Of a stretch of 64,000 bases of DNA, positions 45,901 through 58,192 are shown one piece after another. The notes under the pieces are model-generated. The model was not told the origin of the DNA and ran no database searches. It worked only from the letters and a program-made list of their open reading frames with translations. The DNA is from Pholiota molesta (Eukaryota > Basidiomycota > Agaricomycetes > Agaricales > Strophariaceae): positions 1-64,000 of the forward strand of contig JACGCK010000225.1 in the NCBI GenBank assembly GCA_014925825.1. Direction: 5' to 3'. A program made the translations under genes and the position numbers. Each line of letters begins with the position of its first letter. The stretch's first letter is position 1.

Positions 45901-48900
45901 TGATGGCGACCTGCTGTTCAAGCGCAACGCTATCAACTTGATCATTGGACCAACGTGAGATTATCATAATCAGGAACCATGTAAACTCTTCTAACACGGT
46001 TCATCCAGTGGATCTGGAAAAACATCTATTCTGATGGCATTGCTTGGTGAGCCCCTCGGATTTCTCCTGTCCATCTAAAAAGTATCTCATAAATCAATAT
46101 TTATCTAGGGGAAATGCACTTCATCGCTTCATATCCTGATTCATGGTTCAACTTGCCTCGTAAGGGTGGCGTCGCCTACGCCGCACAAGAATCGTGGGTA
46201 CAAAACGAGACCATTCGTAATAATATTTTGTTTGGCTCCGAATATGATGAAGAACGCTATCAAAAAGGTATGTACGCTGCTATAATCCATCTCGTAACAC
46301 ACTCATCGCATCCTCGTATACAGTCATCAAACAATGCGCGTTGGAGCAAGACCTAGAACTCTTCGATGCTGGTGACGCAACCGAAGTTGGCGAAAGGGGT
46401 TTGACTCTGAGGTTGGCCAATTTCATTTTGCATTTGCGAAGGGGTTTCTCATTAGTAATTTCGGGGTTATAGTGGCGGACAAAAGGTATGATCAGTGAGC
46501 TATCAGTCTTTTCCTTATGCTCATCGATTACCAAGGCACGTATCACTCTGGCTCGAGCAATATACTCCCCGGCAGAGATCATTCTCCTGGATGATGTACT
46601 CGCCGCTCTCGATGTTCACACGTAAGTCATCCAAAGTCTTATTCGTTCTCGTCGTTACAACCTCCAAAATTAGCTCGACGTGGATCGTGGACCACTGCTT
46701 CCGAGGGGATCTTATCAAGAATAGGACAGTCTTGCTTGTGGTATGCCTACCCTCGAAAAAGATACAGCGACAATGTTAAGACTGACCCTGTGATTCGTGT
46801 CTAGACCCACAACGTAGCGCTTGCAAGCCCTATCGCAGATTTTGTTGTCTCCATTGGCACTGATGGTCGAATTAAAAGCCAAGGCAATCAAGTTTCAGTC
46901 GCGCTTAGTCGTGACCCGAAGCTTGCAGCGGCGGTCAAACGTGACCAACAGGTTACAGTCATCGGTGAAGAAGTCATCGACGCTGCTCCAGCCAGGAAAC
47001 CAACGGACGGCAAGCTCATGGTCGCAGAAGAAATAGCCGAAGGACATGTCACCTGGAAGTCGTTCAAGCTATTGCTTTCAAGCTTGGGTGGTGATCATCC
47101 CTTAGTATTTTACTTACTCGTCATGGTGGGTCTTCTCGGCAACGAATGGACTTTTACCTTCCAAGTCTGGTTTATCGGATATTGGGGTTCACAATATGAA
47201 CATCATCCTGCAGCAGAAGTGCCGGTATATCTGTGCGTCTCTCCTCTTTCTATGGGACATGAAGCTAATGCCTTTATCTCAAGCTATCTGGGGGGGTATA
47301 TGGCTATCATCGTCGTGTTTTGCTGTTTCTTCTCAACATCATACTTGGTCTCGATGCACGGCTCAATCCGTGCATCCCGAGTAATAAACGCGAAGTTAAT
47401 TGACTCGATCTTAGGTGGTACCCTGAGGTGTGTTATATTTTACACTACATTATTATACAGAACACTGACCAATTGCAGATGGCTCGACGAGACACCCGTG
47501 GGGAGAATCATTACCAGATGTACTCAGGATATCAGGGCTGTCGACGGACCAATCCCCCAATCCTTACTTTGGGTCACAGACTGCGTCTCCGGCATATTTG
47601 CGAAACTTGGATCTATTGTGTTATTTACCCCTATATTCCTTTGGCCAGGCTTGACTGTCACCATCATTGGCTTGTCGTTGGGTAACATGTACCTCAAAGC
47701 TCAATTGTCTGTGAAGCGAGAAACTAGGTATTCTTATATTTTTTAAATTGTGACGGTCCGTACAACATCGTTGACCCGTGTTTAGTAACGCCAAGGCGCC
47801 TATGATTTCGCACTTCACCGCCGCCATACATGGTCTTGGTACGAGCCCTATGTATGAGTGCTTGACAACGAGCTAACTGGTATGCTTAGTTTCTATCCGG
47901 GCTTATGGGGCGGAAGATAGATTCAAAGCAGAATCTTTGAATCGCATTGATCATTACATCCGAGTTTCTCGAATGTCCTACAATCTCAATCGTTGGATTG
48001 GAATCCGTATCGATCTTCTTGGGGCAACTTTCACTGCCGCCCTCGCCGCCTACTTGATATATGGTCCTCGCGTGGGCACATCGAACACGGGCTTTTCGCT
48101 GAACATGGCTCTCGAGTTCACCAGTCTTATCCTGTACTTCGTCAGAATCTACAATGATTTCGAAGTGGAAGCTAATAGGTGCCAGCTCCCCATTTTCCTC
48201 CACATAGTCACCCACTTACACCCACGTGCTTCAGTTTGGAGCGAATTCAAGGTTACATCGATATCGAGCATGAACCCAAGGCGACCGAGTCAGGCAAGCC
48301 ACCCGCTGCATGGCCTACGAGTGGAGACCTTCGAGTTGAGAAGCTTTCTGCACGATACTCCCGCGTAAGTCGCGCTTGGATCTCCCTCCAGTGAATCGCT
48401 TTAACCTAACACTATAAAAGACTGGTCCCAAAGTTTTGCACGATATTTCGTTCAATATCGCTTCCGGTGAACGCATTGGAGTTGGTAAGTTATTGATTTG
48501 CTCCTCTTGATGTAGGGGGAATTCTCACCATATAATAGTTGGGAGGACTGGAAGTGGAAAGGTAATTGACGGTATTTGATTGTATCATGATCATTGCCAT
48601 TGATCTATCGTTCCTCAGAGCTCTTTGACCCTTTCCCTTTTGAGGTGCATTCTGACAGAAGGAGAGGTGTACTTCGACGGTATGCCAACAAGCAAGATCA
48701 ACCTTGATGCGTTGAGAACCAGTATAACTATCATACCTCAAACAGTGAGTAGATCGTTCTGCTCTGTTGCTCTCTTCTCATAGCTCATTCCTGCCCAATT
48801 TTACAGCCTGAGCTTCTAAGTGGTGCGTTAAGATAGTAAAATGTACAGCGCAATCATTGTTGAATTGAAATGATGCAGGCACCCTTCGAGAAAACTTGGA

Positions 48901-49604
48901 TCCATTCGACCAAAACGATGATGCGGTCTTGAATTCTGCACTCCAGGCGGCTGGGCTATTCTCCCTTCAGCAAGATGCAGGCGAGGCAAGTCTTACATTG
49001 GATGCTAAAGTCGCTAGTGGGGGAGGCAATCTCTCCGTTGGTCAACGGCAAATTATTGCGCTCGCTCGTGCCATGATTCGTGGGAGCAAGTTGTTAATGC
49101 TCGATGAAGGTGAGGATGTTGCATCAATAAGTTACTTTCTCTACTCACCAAGGACTTCTCAATAGCTACTTCTGCAATTGGTTAGTCGCTCTCTTCCGTG
49201 GTTGAGAATGTTTACTCAAAATCTGTCTCGTTATGCAGACTACAAAACGGACACCGTCATACAGAACACTCTTCGGACTAAATTGCCAAAAGATGTGACA
49301 GTCATCACTGTTGCGCATCGTTTGCAAACCATCATGGACTCCGACAAAATTGTCAGTACCTGTTTAAATCTACCAGTGTTACTCCCAGCTAATCGCTACC
49401 TTCGTTGCAGATGGTGTTGGACAATGGTCGAATTGTAAGTCAGCCTTTTTTTATTCGCGACAGGAATCTCATTGTTATTTGACACAACAGGCCGAGTTTG
49501 GGACACCCGCAGACCTTCTGAAGATCGAAAACGGCATGTTGAAAGCTTTGGTTGACGAGAGTGGAGACAAAGAGAAGTTGTACGAGCTTACTGAAAGAGT
49601 ATAA
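42969..49604 (+). CDS. ABC transporter, ABCC type, copy 2
   Basis: This is a paralogue of the gene at 24315-31108 with the same domain order and intron positions. N-terminal hydrophobic domain (to about 43765), TMD1 (44150-45560) with a Ser/Glu/Lys-rich insert, NBD1 (45700-46900), TMD2 (47070-48180), NBD2 (48300-49604). NBD1: [35 protein letters not shown] and THNVALA. NBD2: [39 protein letters not shown] and VAHRLQT. Tiny exons match copy 1 in length: 46019-46056 (38 nt), 46473-46485 (13), 48539-48561 (23), 48807-48822 (16) and 49166-49180 (15). Start is inferred: ATG at 42969, exon to 43042, then 43107, using a weak GTTGTG donor; coding is certain from about 43107. Substrate is unknown. Confidence 0.92.
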
Positions 49605-50131
49605 CTTGATTCCGCCATTACTTGTATGTATTTAAAGGATGTCAGTACTGGGATTCATTATTTAATTGGAGCCAATGTACGTTTTCGAGACGTTGGCTTT
49701 GGAACTGCACGCAAGTGGACATCGCAAGTACAAAACCAATTTTGAGCCGCCTGCATCCATCAGTGATGCTGGCCATGAAAGAACTAGCATAACACATCTT
49801 CACGTCTCCCAGGACTGAGAGTTTTAAGTCTCGGAAATTGCGGCTTGAAGCCGGAAGACTCGCCTTGCATCGTGCTGTAGTAGATGTATACAATTGTTTG
49901 TATCTTTTATTCGTTCCAATTGTGCTATGTCTTTACATTCGAAATTTGGATTATACATCATAAACAACAAGGTTGTATCCAATACATTGAGCAATGTACA
50001 TTGCGAATACATACTTGATCGCCAAAATCTGCACAATGGGAGCGGTGCTATTAGTACTCGTGTGCCTTACTCAAAACACTGTATCACATACCAGTTACTT
50101 TACACATTCGGATGATCTTACCCCAAGGCCA
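49605..50131. other. Intergenic between convergent genes
   Basis: This is the 3' flank of both neighbours. Short open frames overlap on both strands; none is supported. Confidence 0.4.
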
Positions 50132-51072
50132 TCAAGCTTCGGCCGCGATCATCGTTTCCTTCGTCTTTTTCGCAATTTCTCGAGTTTCCTCACTCGCCTC
50201 GTCGTTTATTGCGATTTCATCCAATTTCTGCTTCCAGAACTGCCATCGTTCGACAGAAAAGCCTGCACTTCCTTTCCAATGTTTCCCTCCAGCCATGTCA
50301 TTCCGATCAGCGCCCTCTCCGTTCGCCTTGGAAAAGCCGAAAATAGGTTTGCTCGCAAGGGAGATCCATACATTCGCCGGGAGGATGCTAGCATCCAGAT
50401 GAGGGCCTACTTTGTCATAGCTCGCAATGTAGAAGTTCGGATCTTCCTCCAGAACGTTGCGTATACGATAGACAGCGAGTCTTGAGAGATCGAAGACACC
50501 CTCGGTGGTCAATCGCGCAGCGAAAGCCTGGAAGTTGATATCGCGGATACGCGATTGCTTCTCGCTATCTGAATCATCGTTTATGATAATGCCTATCCGA
50601 TCAAAAACGATTAGATTGTAATACGTGTACGAAAATGGGATCGTTATTTACCGTGTGATTCAACGTTGTCCGTCAGGACGTGAGCAAAAACGGGGAGATC
50701 AGCCCAGAGCTTCGTGGCTTTGCCATTGTCCCAATCGGCGATGGTGACCGTACTCGGATCGGGGAGGTCGCGGAGGGCCTTGATCACTGCGACGACTTTG
50801 TCTTGAGATGCGTGCTGCCAAGGGACTTGCTCTACCACCACGATAAAGAGCTCCCAGAGGTGCAACAGGGAAGTATAGTCCACCGATTCAGATGGGAACA
50901 GTGTATTGATCTCCTGCGCAGCAGTCGTCGCCGATATCGCAGATGAGGGCTGGAGGTATGCATCGAGGATGGAGAAGACTTTCTGTTCGACCTCAACGGT
51001 GGATTCGTGCCGAGTCTTTTTTCCGCCCGTGTATTGGGGGAAGACGAGGTTCAGAGCAGTAGTGGTCGACAT
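50132..51072 (-). CDS. DUF3632 family protein
   Basis: Two exons on the minus strand (51072-50652 and 50592-50132) give 293 residues. The order of segments fits the fungal DUF3632 family: a helical N-terminus with LHLWELFIVVVEQVPWQHASQDKVVAVIKALRDLP in two halves, ADLPVFAHVLTDNVE, then FQAFAARLTTEGVFDLSRLAVYRIRNVLEED and a conserved Trp-rich end (GKHWKGSAGFSVERWQFWKQKL). It appears soluble, with no signal peptide or membrane segment. Function is unknown. ATG at 51072 is the first in frame after an upstream stop-rich region. Confidence 0.75.
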
Positions 51073-52151
51073 GATTGTAGGAAGATTGTGAACAAGGAAT
51101 GGACTTGGAATGGATGGACTTATTAACGCAGTCACGGCTGTGCGCCAGTGATCTATTAATAGCTTTCATCAAAAGCGTTTGATCTACGGTTGCATCTGAC
51201 ATCGGCGCTTGTAGCTTGATCCGCGCTGCTGTAGGCAAACAGTCATTGTGCATACATAAGAATAAACAAGGATCTTATCCATCGCCATCCTTGAAGCTTG
51301 TCCATGTTCAACGTTCAAATCTACCAGTCGGGCCGATATAGACGAGAGATGAAAACGAAAGCTCCTGTGGTCATGTCTCGCCAAGATAAGAAGCCCTTGC
51401 AATTTGCGAAAGATTTATTCGTCCGAGTCGTCGCGTAGGTTCTCAGTACTTGGCCGGACGGCGACGACTCAGGAGCAGTGGAGCATGAGGAGCATAGGGA
51501 ATGAGGACCGAGGTCCGTTGGTCCAAAGGAATTATTAACCCCATTTCTGTGCTGAAACTTGATTGGATATTTCACGTTGCAACGACCAACATTTGGCTTG
51601 AGGAGACTATAGAAAGCGGCCTACTTCAACTTCAACAGACTTCAAGCTCTGTGTCTACTGACCGAGGCGGCGATTGTCAATAATGCTCAATAACGCCTCC
51701 AGTCTATTCACGAGTCACTGCCCCAGTCTGACCTTCATTCCAGCTTTTCTACTACAGTCCTATGTATGAACTTTCATCCGACGCGTTGGTCATGGGCTCT
51801 CCATGGGTCTAATAATCCTGCTCCGGACGCCGATCTACGCTGATGGGGGCCAAATGAGGGCTCTTTTGATATTGGCGACCAGATGGAGACTGATGGAGAC
51901 TGCACAATCTTGCTTCTAATACGTAACAGTTTGTGCACTAGTACTGTGAGGCACTATGACACCACGCGGTTCCCGCATGAACAGACTGCGCGTTAAGCGA
52001 CCCTCTCCACGCTCGAGTATAAAAGACTCTGAATCTGCTTCTGAATTCTTTGCCCGGTGCCCTGGAACCCACTCAACCCACAAGAACTCACTTGCAGTCT
52101 TCGTCTTTCACTTAACAAATCACAACCCTCACATCTTCTACATCTTCAACA
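51073..52151. other. Intergenic, no gene seen
   Basis: Divergent upstream regions of the DUF3632 gene and the secreted-protein gene. Open frames at 51184-51683 on both strands lack motifs. GATGGAGACTGATGGAGACT near 51882 is a short tandem repeat. Confidence 0.4.
52018..52025 (+). promoter_or_regulatory. TATA box of small secreted-protein gene
   Basis: TATAAAAG is 127 bp upstream of the ATG at 52152, followed by a pyrimidine/ACA-rich leader, as in highly expressed fungal genes. Confidence 0.55.
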
Positions 52152-52659
52152 ATGAAAAACGTCTTTATCACCTGCCTTCTCGCGCTCCCCCTGCTGGTTT
52201 CTGCGGCTCCCCCGAGACTCGAGCGTAGAGTGGTAGTGGTCGCTCCTCGGCCAGTCACCCCGAACGATTCGTGTGTCTGCAGTGAGTTTTTATACCGCGT
52301 TGATTACTTGAATCATAATCTGACGCGTTACTTCCAGATGGACGCCACCACCACGATGTCTACCACAGCGCATAGTAAGTCCCGTCGACGATGACCATTG
52401 GCTCAGGAACTGATCCATTGAACAGCGACTCGCAACCGTACCATAATCTGGAAGGCCTTCACCTGCCCAACTGCCCCGCGCCGATGGCCAGGTGGAAGCT
52501 CAACAATCTGGACCGTGCAGTCTACAGTGGCAAGTAAGTGCCCGTCCATGCTCTGTTCCCACTGCCCAGAAGTTGATGTATAAACTTTTTTGCAGCCACT
52601 TCTGCGGATGCATCACCCATGAGGGAGCGGCTACTCATAACGGATTTGTTCGTTGCTGA
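52152..52659 (+). CDS. Small secreted His/Cys-containing protein, unknown
   Basis: Four exons (52152-52281, 52338-52374, 52426-52533, 52596-52659) give 112 residues. A clear signal peptide (KNVFITCLLALPLLVSA) is followed by a basic ERR site that could be cut by a Kex2-like protease. The mature part has six cysteines (SCVC, NCPA, HFCGC, ending VRC) and a histidine run (GRHHHDVYH). Size, signal peptide and cysteines fit the small secreted proteins of mushroom-forming fungi. I recognise no family; both metal binding by the histidines and an effector role are guesses. Exon phases all agree. Confidence 0.8.
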
Positions 52660-54498
52660 GCATGTTCTGGACAGTAGTAATGCATAACATAATCGACGCT
52701 TATTGTAGAATATAATGGATCTGTTAATCGTGAACTGTTGGATTTGAAGTTTGAACGCGCGTCTCATGGGGTTGCATGTGAACCTCGGGTGAGCATTAGG
52801 ATCGCTTCTTTCGCCTTCGTAGCGCAGGAGAACTCCAGCTCCTACTTAGCCTCTCACTCTTTAACCGGTGTACGACTCATTATATTGGCCGACATTGCCT
52901 AATAAGGCCCATCTGAGTTCCGTTTCGAGGAATGATACCATCAGAGGCCACTATCAATAAAATTGATGGTGCCGGGCCTACATACCTAATCTCATCCATC
53001 TCATCCATCGCCTCGAGGCATTGAAATTGAATGTTATGGTCAAAGAACCGGCAGGAAAGGTTAGTTATGATCTTTGGATTTACATGCCTGCCTCTACGAG
53101 CTTGAAAAGAACCAGATCGTCTGAATCTAGATATGCCGCCTTCTGTTAAAATAGCGAATAGAGCCAGCATAAGGTTATGGCGATCAATGGCGTTAAAATC
53201 GATAAGCCCATGATGCAACAAACGTTTGTACTCACTTGATATGTAATGTCGATAACCATATTCGCAATGTCATATGCGAAAGGGTTGTAATTAAATTCCC
53301 CCTGCGTGGTGTCGAACGGGTGGTTATCTGACCCGACAAATGAATCTAATCGTGGTCATCTGTATTCCTTCTTACATCGCTCGAAGCCACAAACGATACA
53401 TCAAAGTCGCTCAACGCGTGGCAAGTCTTCGTAACGGTTATCTTTATGTTCATAGCTTATAACATCATCCACAAAGCAAAGTGGTTAATGAGAATATTTC
53501 CCGTCTTAATATCCTATCCGCCGCTTTTCGTTAGAGACTCGTTTAACAGGTTCTAATAAAAAGACACTTATACGATGGAGAATATTGTGGGCGTGCAGAA
53601 ATACTAATCCCAACGGAGACTGATATCGTTGGTCGTAATGTGAAGAATTTTGCGCGTGCGTGTCTTCGGATATGAGTCGGATATGACAGTGCCCGACCTT
53701 GAGGAAAGATCAATAGGTGGATGCTGGCGCAGTTAAATCTAAACTGACCTCGGCATAACCGCGAACTCGAAGGACAACAGATCTAGAATAAAGATTATAC
53801 AATGTTCCTAGGTATCTCGGCTTTTGTTCACTCAAAAAGCGCAAGACATGGTGCTAGACACGTCGAGGACCAATTTGATAGCGACGTGTCAAAGTTGAGA
53901 GTTTTGCGCAAATATCACTTTCCCCTATCAAAAAACGTCCGTCGTATGTAAGATATGTAGCAAATAGATATCATCTAGTCCTCACCGAGCGATCCTCTGT
54001 GCGCAGAGGCGCCTTGACCACGTTAAATTCGTTTGCCTTGCATCGTAATAAGCATATGTGTAATGCCCTTGCACGACTTTGTCAGACGGAAGGGCTGGGA
54101 TTGTCCACAATGAAGCAACTCCTGCATTCAAAAAAAATCTTACACGGTGTAATATACACGGCCATTGGATGAGCGCGGAGAGTCTCAAACGCGTTTACAT
54201 CGAAGTCCTGAGTCCATGAGCCATCATTTCAATCGTTTGGGCATCTGGTGTGCAAGAAAAACGCTGCTCCACGGTTCCGGCGTCAGGATAGCTCATTGTT
54301 GGAAGTAGTATATTAGAGGAGATGTTGGGAGATTGACTGTGTTAACAAAGTTGCTAAAAAGTCAATCATTGTTCCGAATTGGGTCGTGGTTGATGCAGAT
54401 CACGTGAATCCGTGACGCGCTCGGGCTTGCCCTAAAGACAGTCATTACCCATTGTTGACTGAATTTAGTCGCCCGTTGTACCTCCCTCCAACATCCAA
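52660..54498. other. Intergenic, 1.8 kb, no gene seen
   Basis: AT-richer sequence with many stops. Open frames at 52880-53221 and 53982-54188 (minus strand) have no motifs. TCACGTGA at about 54401 lies close to the start of the next gene. Confidence 0.4.
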
Positions 54499-55653
54499 AT
54501 GCCTCCCATTCGTCACTCTAATACATCCCCACGTAACCTTCCCCACTCCAGCGACACAGAGCCATTCGAGACACCTATCAGAAAGCGGTTTTGCGCTAAT
54601 GAAGACACCCCGTCATCAAGTTCGTCCTCGCCCAGGTCACCCCGCAAGAGGCGTATGTCCTTTCATGGTTCTGGGTTGCTCGCCAGCTAATTAGCGCTCA
54701 GAACGAAGGGATTCTCCAAAGAAGCCTCAGAAGGACCTTGATTTAGAGGAGATGCTACGGGATGTGGTAGCTCAGCCTACTAATCACACCGCAATTCTGG
54801 CGCTTAAAGCTATTCCTCGAGGTAATACTATCTTTATACTTCGGTTCTTTTCTGCTTATTGACACACATCTTAGATGAAAACTCTGTTCGTAGTCTTGCG
54901 AACGGTTTAATCGTTTCTACGAGATCCGCCGTGATGCAGCGTTTCAAGAAAAAGAAAGGGAAAGGGAAACTATTATTGGAGACGGAGCTATATCTAGAGT
55001 GGTTGAATGAACTAGATTACGTGGTCTCCGCATTCGACGTAAGTCCCCCTCTGGTCTTTTATTACATTCTTTCTCATTCTTCCTACGTAGATTGCGCTAA
55101 GTGCCAAAGTTCCTGGCTCCCGCAAACGACTCTCGGGCCTGGGACGCGTATCATATATGACCCTCTACAATCTTGTGGATGCATTCATCGATGAAGTGAA
55201 TGCGCATCATGATAGACCATCATCAGACTCCTCCGAACCTCCTCTATATCCCCCAACACTCACGCTAGTCGAAGAAGCCAAGGACGCCTCCACTGACAGC
55301 CGGTCCGAAAAGGCCGTGGAGCTCGCGGAGGCGGCGCTCAGCAAAATCGACAGGGTTTTGGCAGACGCTGTGAGGCGATACAAGGTCGAATGCGGGCGAA
55401 ATAACCCGGGACTGGCTACCCGTATCAGCGCACAGGAACACGCGCTTGCGAAGGGATGTTGCCTGCTCTGCGAGCAGACTGGTTACGGAACGAGTGAGGA
55501 CGACATGGGCGATACGCTCATGGAGGAGACGAGAGATATCATGGTGCAGTGGAAGAATGAGGTCAGTATTTACGCACTCAATTGTCATTGTTCTGAACTA
55601 ACTTGGAACACTAGTACGAGGATTGTGAAGATCAGTTGATCGACTCGGATTGA
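54499..55653 (+). CDS. Hypothetical protein, Ser-rich N-terminus and helical core
   Basis: Five exons (54499-54652, 54702-54821, 54875-55038, 55091-55561, 55615-55653) give 315 residues. The N-terminus is Ser/Pro/Arg-rich and disordered (PSSSSSSPRSPRKR). The core starts DLDLEEMLRDVVAQPTNHTAILALKAIPRDENSV and continues with RFKKKKGKGKLLLETELYLEWLNELDYVVSAFD in pieces. The later half has SKIDRVLADAVRRYKVECGR and two CLLC-like cysteines (GCCLLCEQ). The end is acidic (CEDQLIDSD). The basic N-terminus suggests a nuclear location. I do not recognise the family; the consistent splice phases support a real gene. Confidence 0.7.
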
Positions 55654-56780
55654 ATAAGTGGCTGAGTGCTCGACACTACCTCCCCACACAACACTTTGTA
55701 TTAATAATTAATGAGGCCCACGTTGTATTATATTCCTTTTTGCATGTCTGTATATATATATCCCGTCGTTCATGGCATCACATACCGCCCAATAATACCC
55801 AGCTTTCTTCATCGATCACATTGACACGCGTAGAACGAGAACCTAGATTGCACTGAGGGAGAAACCAGGCTGTAGAGTAGTTGGTTTATGGCACAGAACT
55901 TAGTTGGAAAGGAAAAGCAGCCACCCACAGCCACCCACGGCAGGATTTAGTTCCTCGAGCCCCAATGAACTGGAGCAAGAGTCACCGCATCCGCGTCCCT
56001 GAATTCCACTCCTGTTCCACTCCATCTGAGAGTGATCGAAGGCTTTAACAGGCTTTAACGCGATCTTATTTATAGCGCTAGATAGATCTCGTAGTGATGA
56101 TGCCGTATACGCGTACGTACCAGCAGTAATAATCAATGGGCGATCTTGACTGGCGCTTATGAGTAGCGCTTGCCATTTCGCCTTCAGTATTATTGGTGTA
56201 TGGTGCAATAGAACAACACCGAATCACGAAAAACGGTGCATCCGTATTTTTAATTGGCTGACTTTGTGAATTGGAACTAGACCGAATCATAAGTTGTGAA
56301 TCACCTTGGAACAACTTTGGAAACAACTTTCGCTGCCGTCTGCATAGCTACACTGGCATTTCCATGGAAGCCGATCGAATAACAAATGCACTAGTTGATG
56401 ATGAGGTTGGTCCTGACTGGTCTCATGTGTCTCCAGGTAGCTCCAGCTGTCTCCTTTGCGTTGAACGTTCCTGGAAGATTATGAATGGATGGTCGAGATG
56501 ACGCGGTCACCTGATGGGTATTGGAACGCGTTTGATGATTTCCGACTTTCGGTATACAAGCAGTTGCAAACATGGCGCAACTGTCGCCGAAATCGCTACT
56601 TATACTCCCACTTCCCCTTCCGTGCTCTGTAAATTTTCCTCTCCTTACTTATTATTTATTACCACCACTTGACGTGGCTACAATACTGAACCAGTGAGTT
56701 CCCGCCTTTAACACTCGGTCTGCAAGCGCTTGTCGTAATACGCCACACTTTGCAGGGTCCTATATTGGGCGTCGTAATCG
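55654..56780. other. Intergenic, no gene seen
   Basis: Short frames on both strands near 55900-56570 lack ATG starts or motifs. The right end is the leader of the next gene. Confidence 0.4.
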
Positions 56781-58192
56781 ATGACGGACACTTCGACCCT
56801 GGCCTCTGGCAAGCGCCCCAGGGACGCTGACCAGCCTGAGAAGGAGAACATCCCCTCCGACAATGCGCAACCAGGTGTGAAGAAACGTCGTTTCACAACA
56901 GCTTCGTTAGCCGCAAGGCTCACGGAAAAGGAGGCGACACCTCCCCCAAAAGGCCCTGACCCTTACCGCACCATTCCACCCCCATCGACCGAATGGATCC
57001 AACTCCGCTTCCAACTCAACAGATTCCAAGGCGTCTATCGCGTCGTCCAGGTGCCGACGAACTACACGTTTGCCAACCTCCACACCCTCATCCAGTACCT
57101 CTTCGGCTGGAATGGGTACCACTCTCATCAGACACGCGTCTATACCAATGTGGAGATGTACAAAAGCGCGAATCGCAAAGGGTGCATCAAAAGCTATGGA
57201 CAAGCGCCCCCGATGCCCGAAGAGTGGAATACACCTAACCTCAGCGCGGAACTGCAAGAGAGCGAACGTTACTGGTGGAACGTACGAAATGCCGAGGCCG
57301 CTATCTATGAAGTCGTCGCCGTTGGCAAAAACCAGGGAAAGTACAAGGACTCCCGAGGCTGTTTCTCCGACTATAGTTGGCACTACAAGGCCGAGGACCC
57401 CGAATTGACGTTGGGCGACGTATGGAACCTCGATGAAGAGAAGAACGTTAGCAAGGGGGAGTATTCGAACCGTAATATTGGACTCATTTATGAGTACGAA
57501 CTTGGCTGTAGGTCGTCTTTGTTTTTGTCCCATATATACTCTTATGATTCAATTTTTGTGACCCAGGTCCGTGGACGGTTCACGTCACTATCGATGATGG
57601 ATTTTACACGAGCGAGTGTCCCGGTGACGGTGTTTTCGTCAAAGAAATTAAAGGCGCTGTGAGTCTCTTATTACACATTCATTTTTGCGACCACCTCTAA
57701 CGATAAATTCCTTTTAGCCTTCTGTCGAAGAGAAACACCACTGGGCCTCAGATGTCAGTGTTTTACCCTCAAAATACTCCACCTATGCTGATTCGCGATA
57801 TTTAGCACCCGGATGGCTGCAAGAAAGCTGTCTCTGATCTCTTCTTAATCCCGGCAAATTGGAAGCGCTATTGCCGGGGAGAACTCATGACACGCACGCT
57901 CAGAGACGAGCTGGTGGCCAAAGTCGTCAAAACGGGCAACATGACGGATCAGCAAGCGGAAGCAAAGCAGGCTAAGCTGCAGGCACAGGCCGCAGCGATC
58001 CGCATGAGCCGCGACGAGGAGGAGAAGGAGCGCAAACGCAAGCTGCGCGCCCAGAGGAAACTGGAACGCGAGGAAGCAGCGAGACGCGCGCTTGAAGAAG
58101 ACGACGACACACCGGAGTATGAGCCCGCTCTTACTTCTTCGGACCGTTTGGAGAGCTTGTTGCTCTTTGCGATTCTGAACAGCCTTTATTAA
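56781..58192 (+). CDS. Plasmid pRiA4b ORF-3-like domain protein
   Basis: Four exons (56781-57507, 57567-57658, 57718-57753, 57806-58192) give 413 residues. A disordered, KKRRF-bearing N-terminus (possible nuclear signal) precedes a domain resembling the pRiA4b ORF-3 fold: WIQLRFQLNRFQGVYRVVQV, the TFANLHTLIQYLFGW helix, SHQTRVYTNVEMYK, LTLGDVWN and IYEYELG, then WTVHVTIDDGF. Many members come from bacteria, where the fold is linked to plasmids and mobile DNA; fungal copies exist without known function. After the domain comes a highly charged helix (DEEEKERKRKLRAQRKLERE), likely a coiled coil. The C-terminus is SLLLFAILNSLY. Four introns' worth of fungal splicing argues against a recent bacterial origin. 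Confidence 0.75.

Noticed and set aside
56907..57533. 208-residue minus-strand frame
   Set aside because: Antisense to the first exon of the pRiA4b-like gene; composition only.
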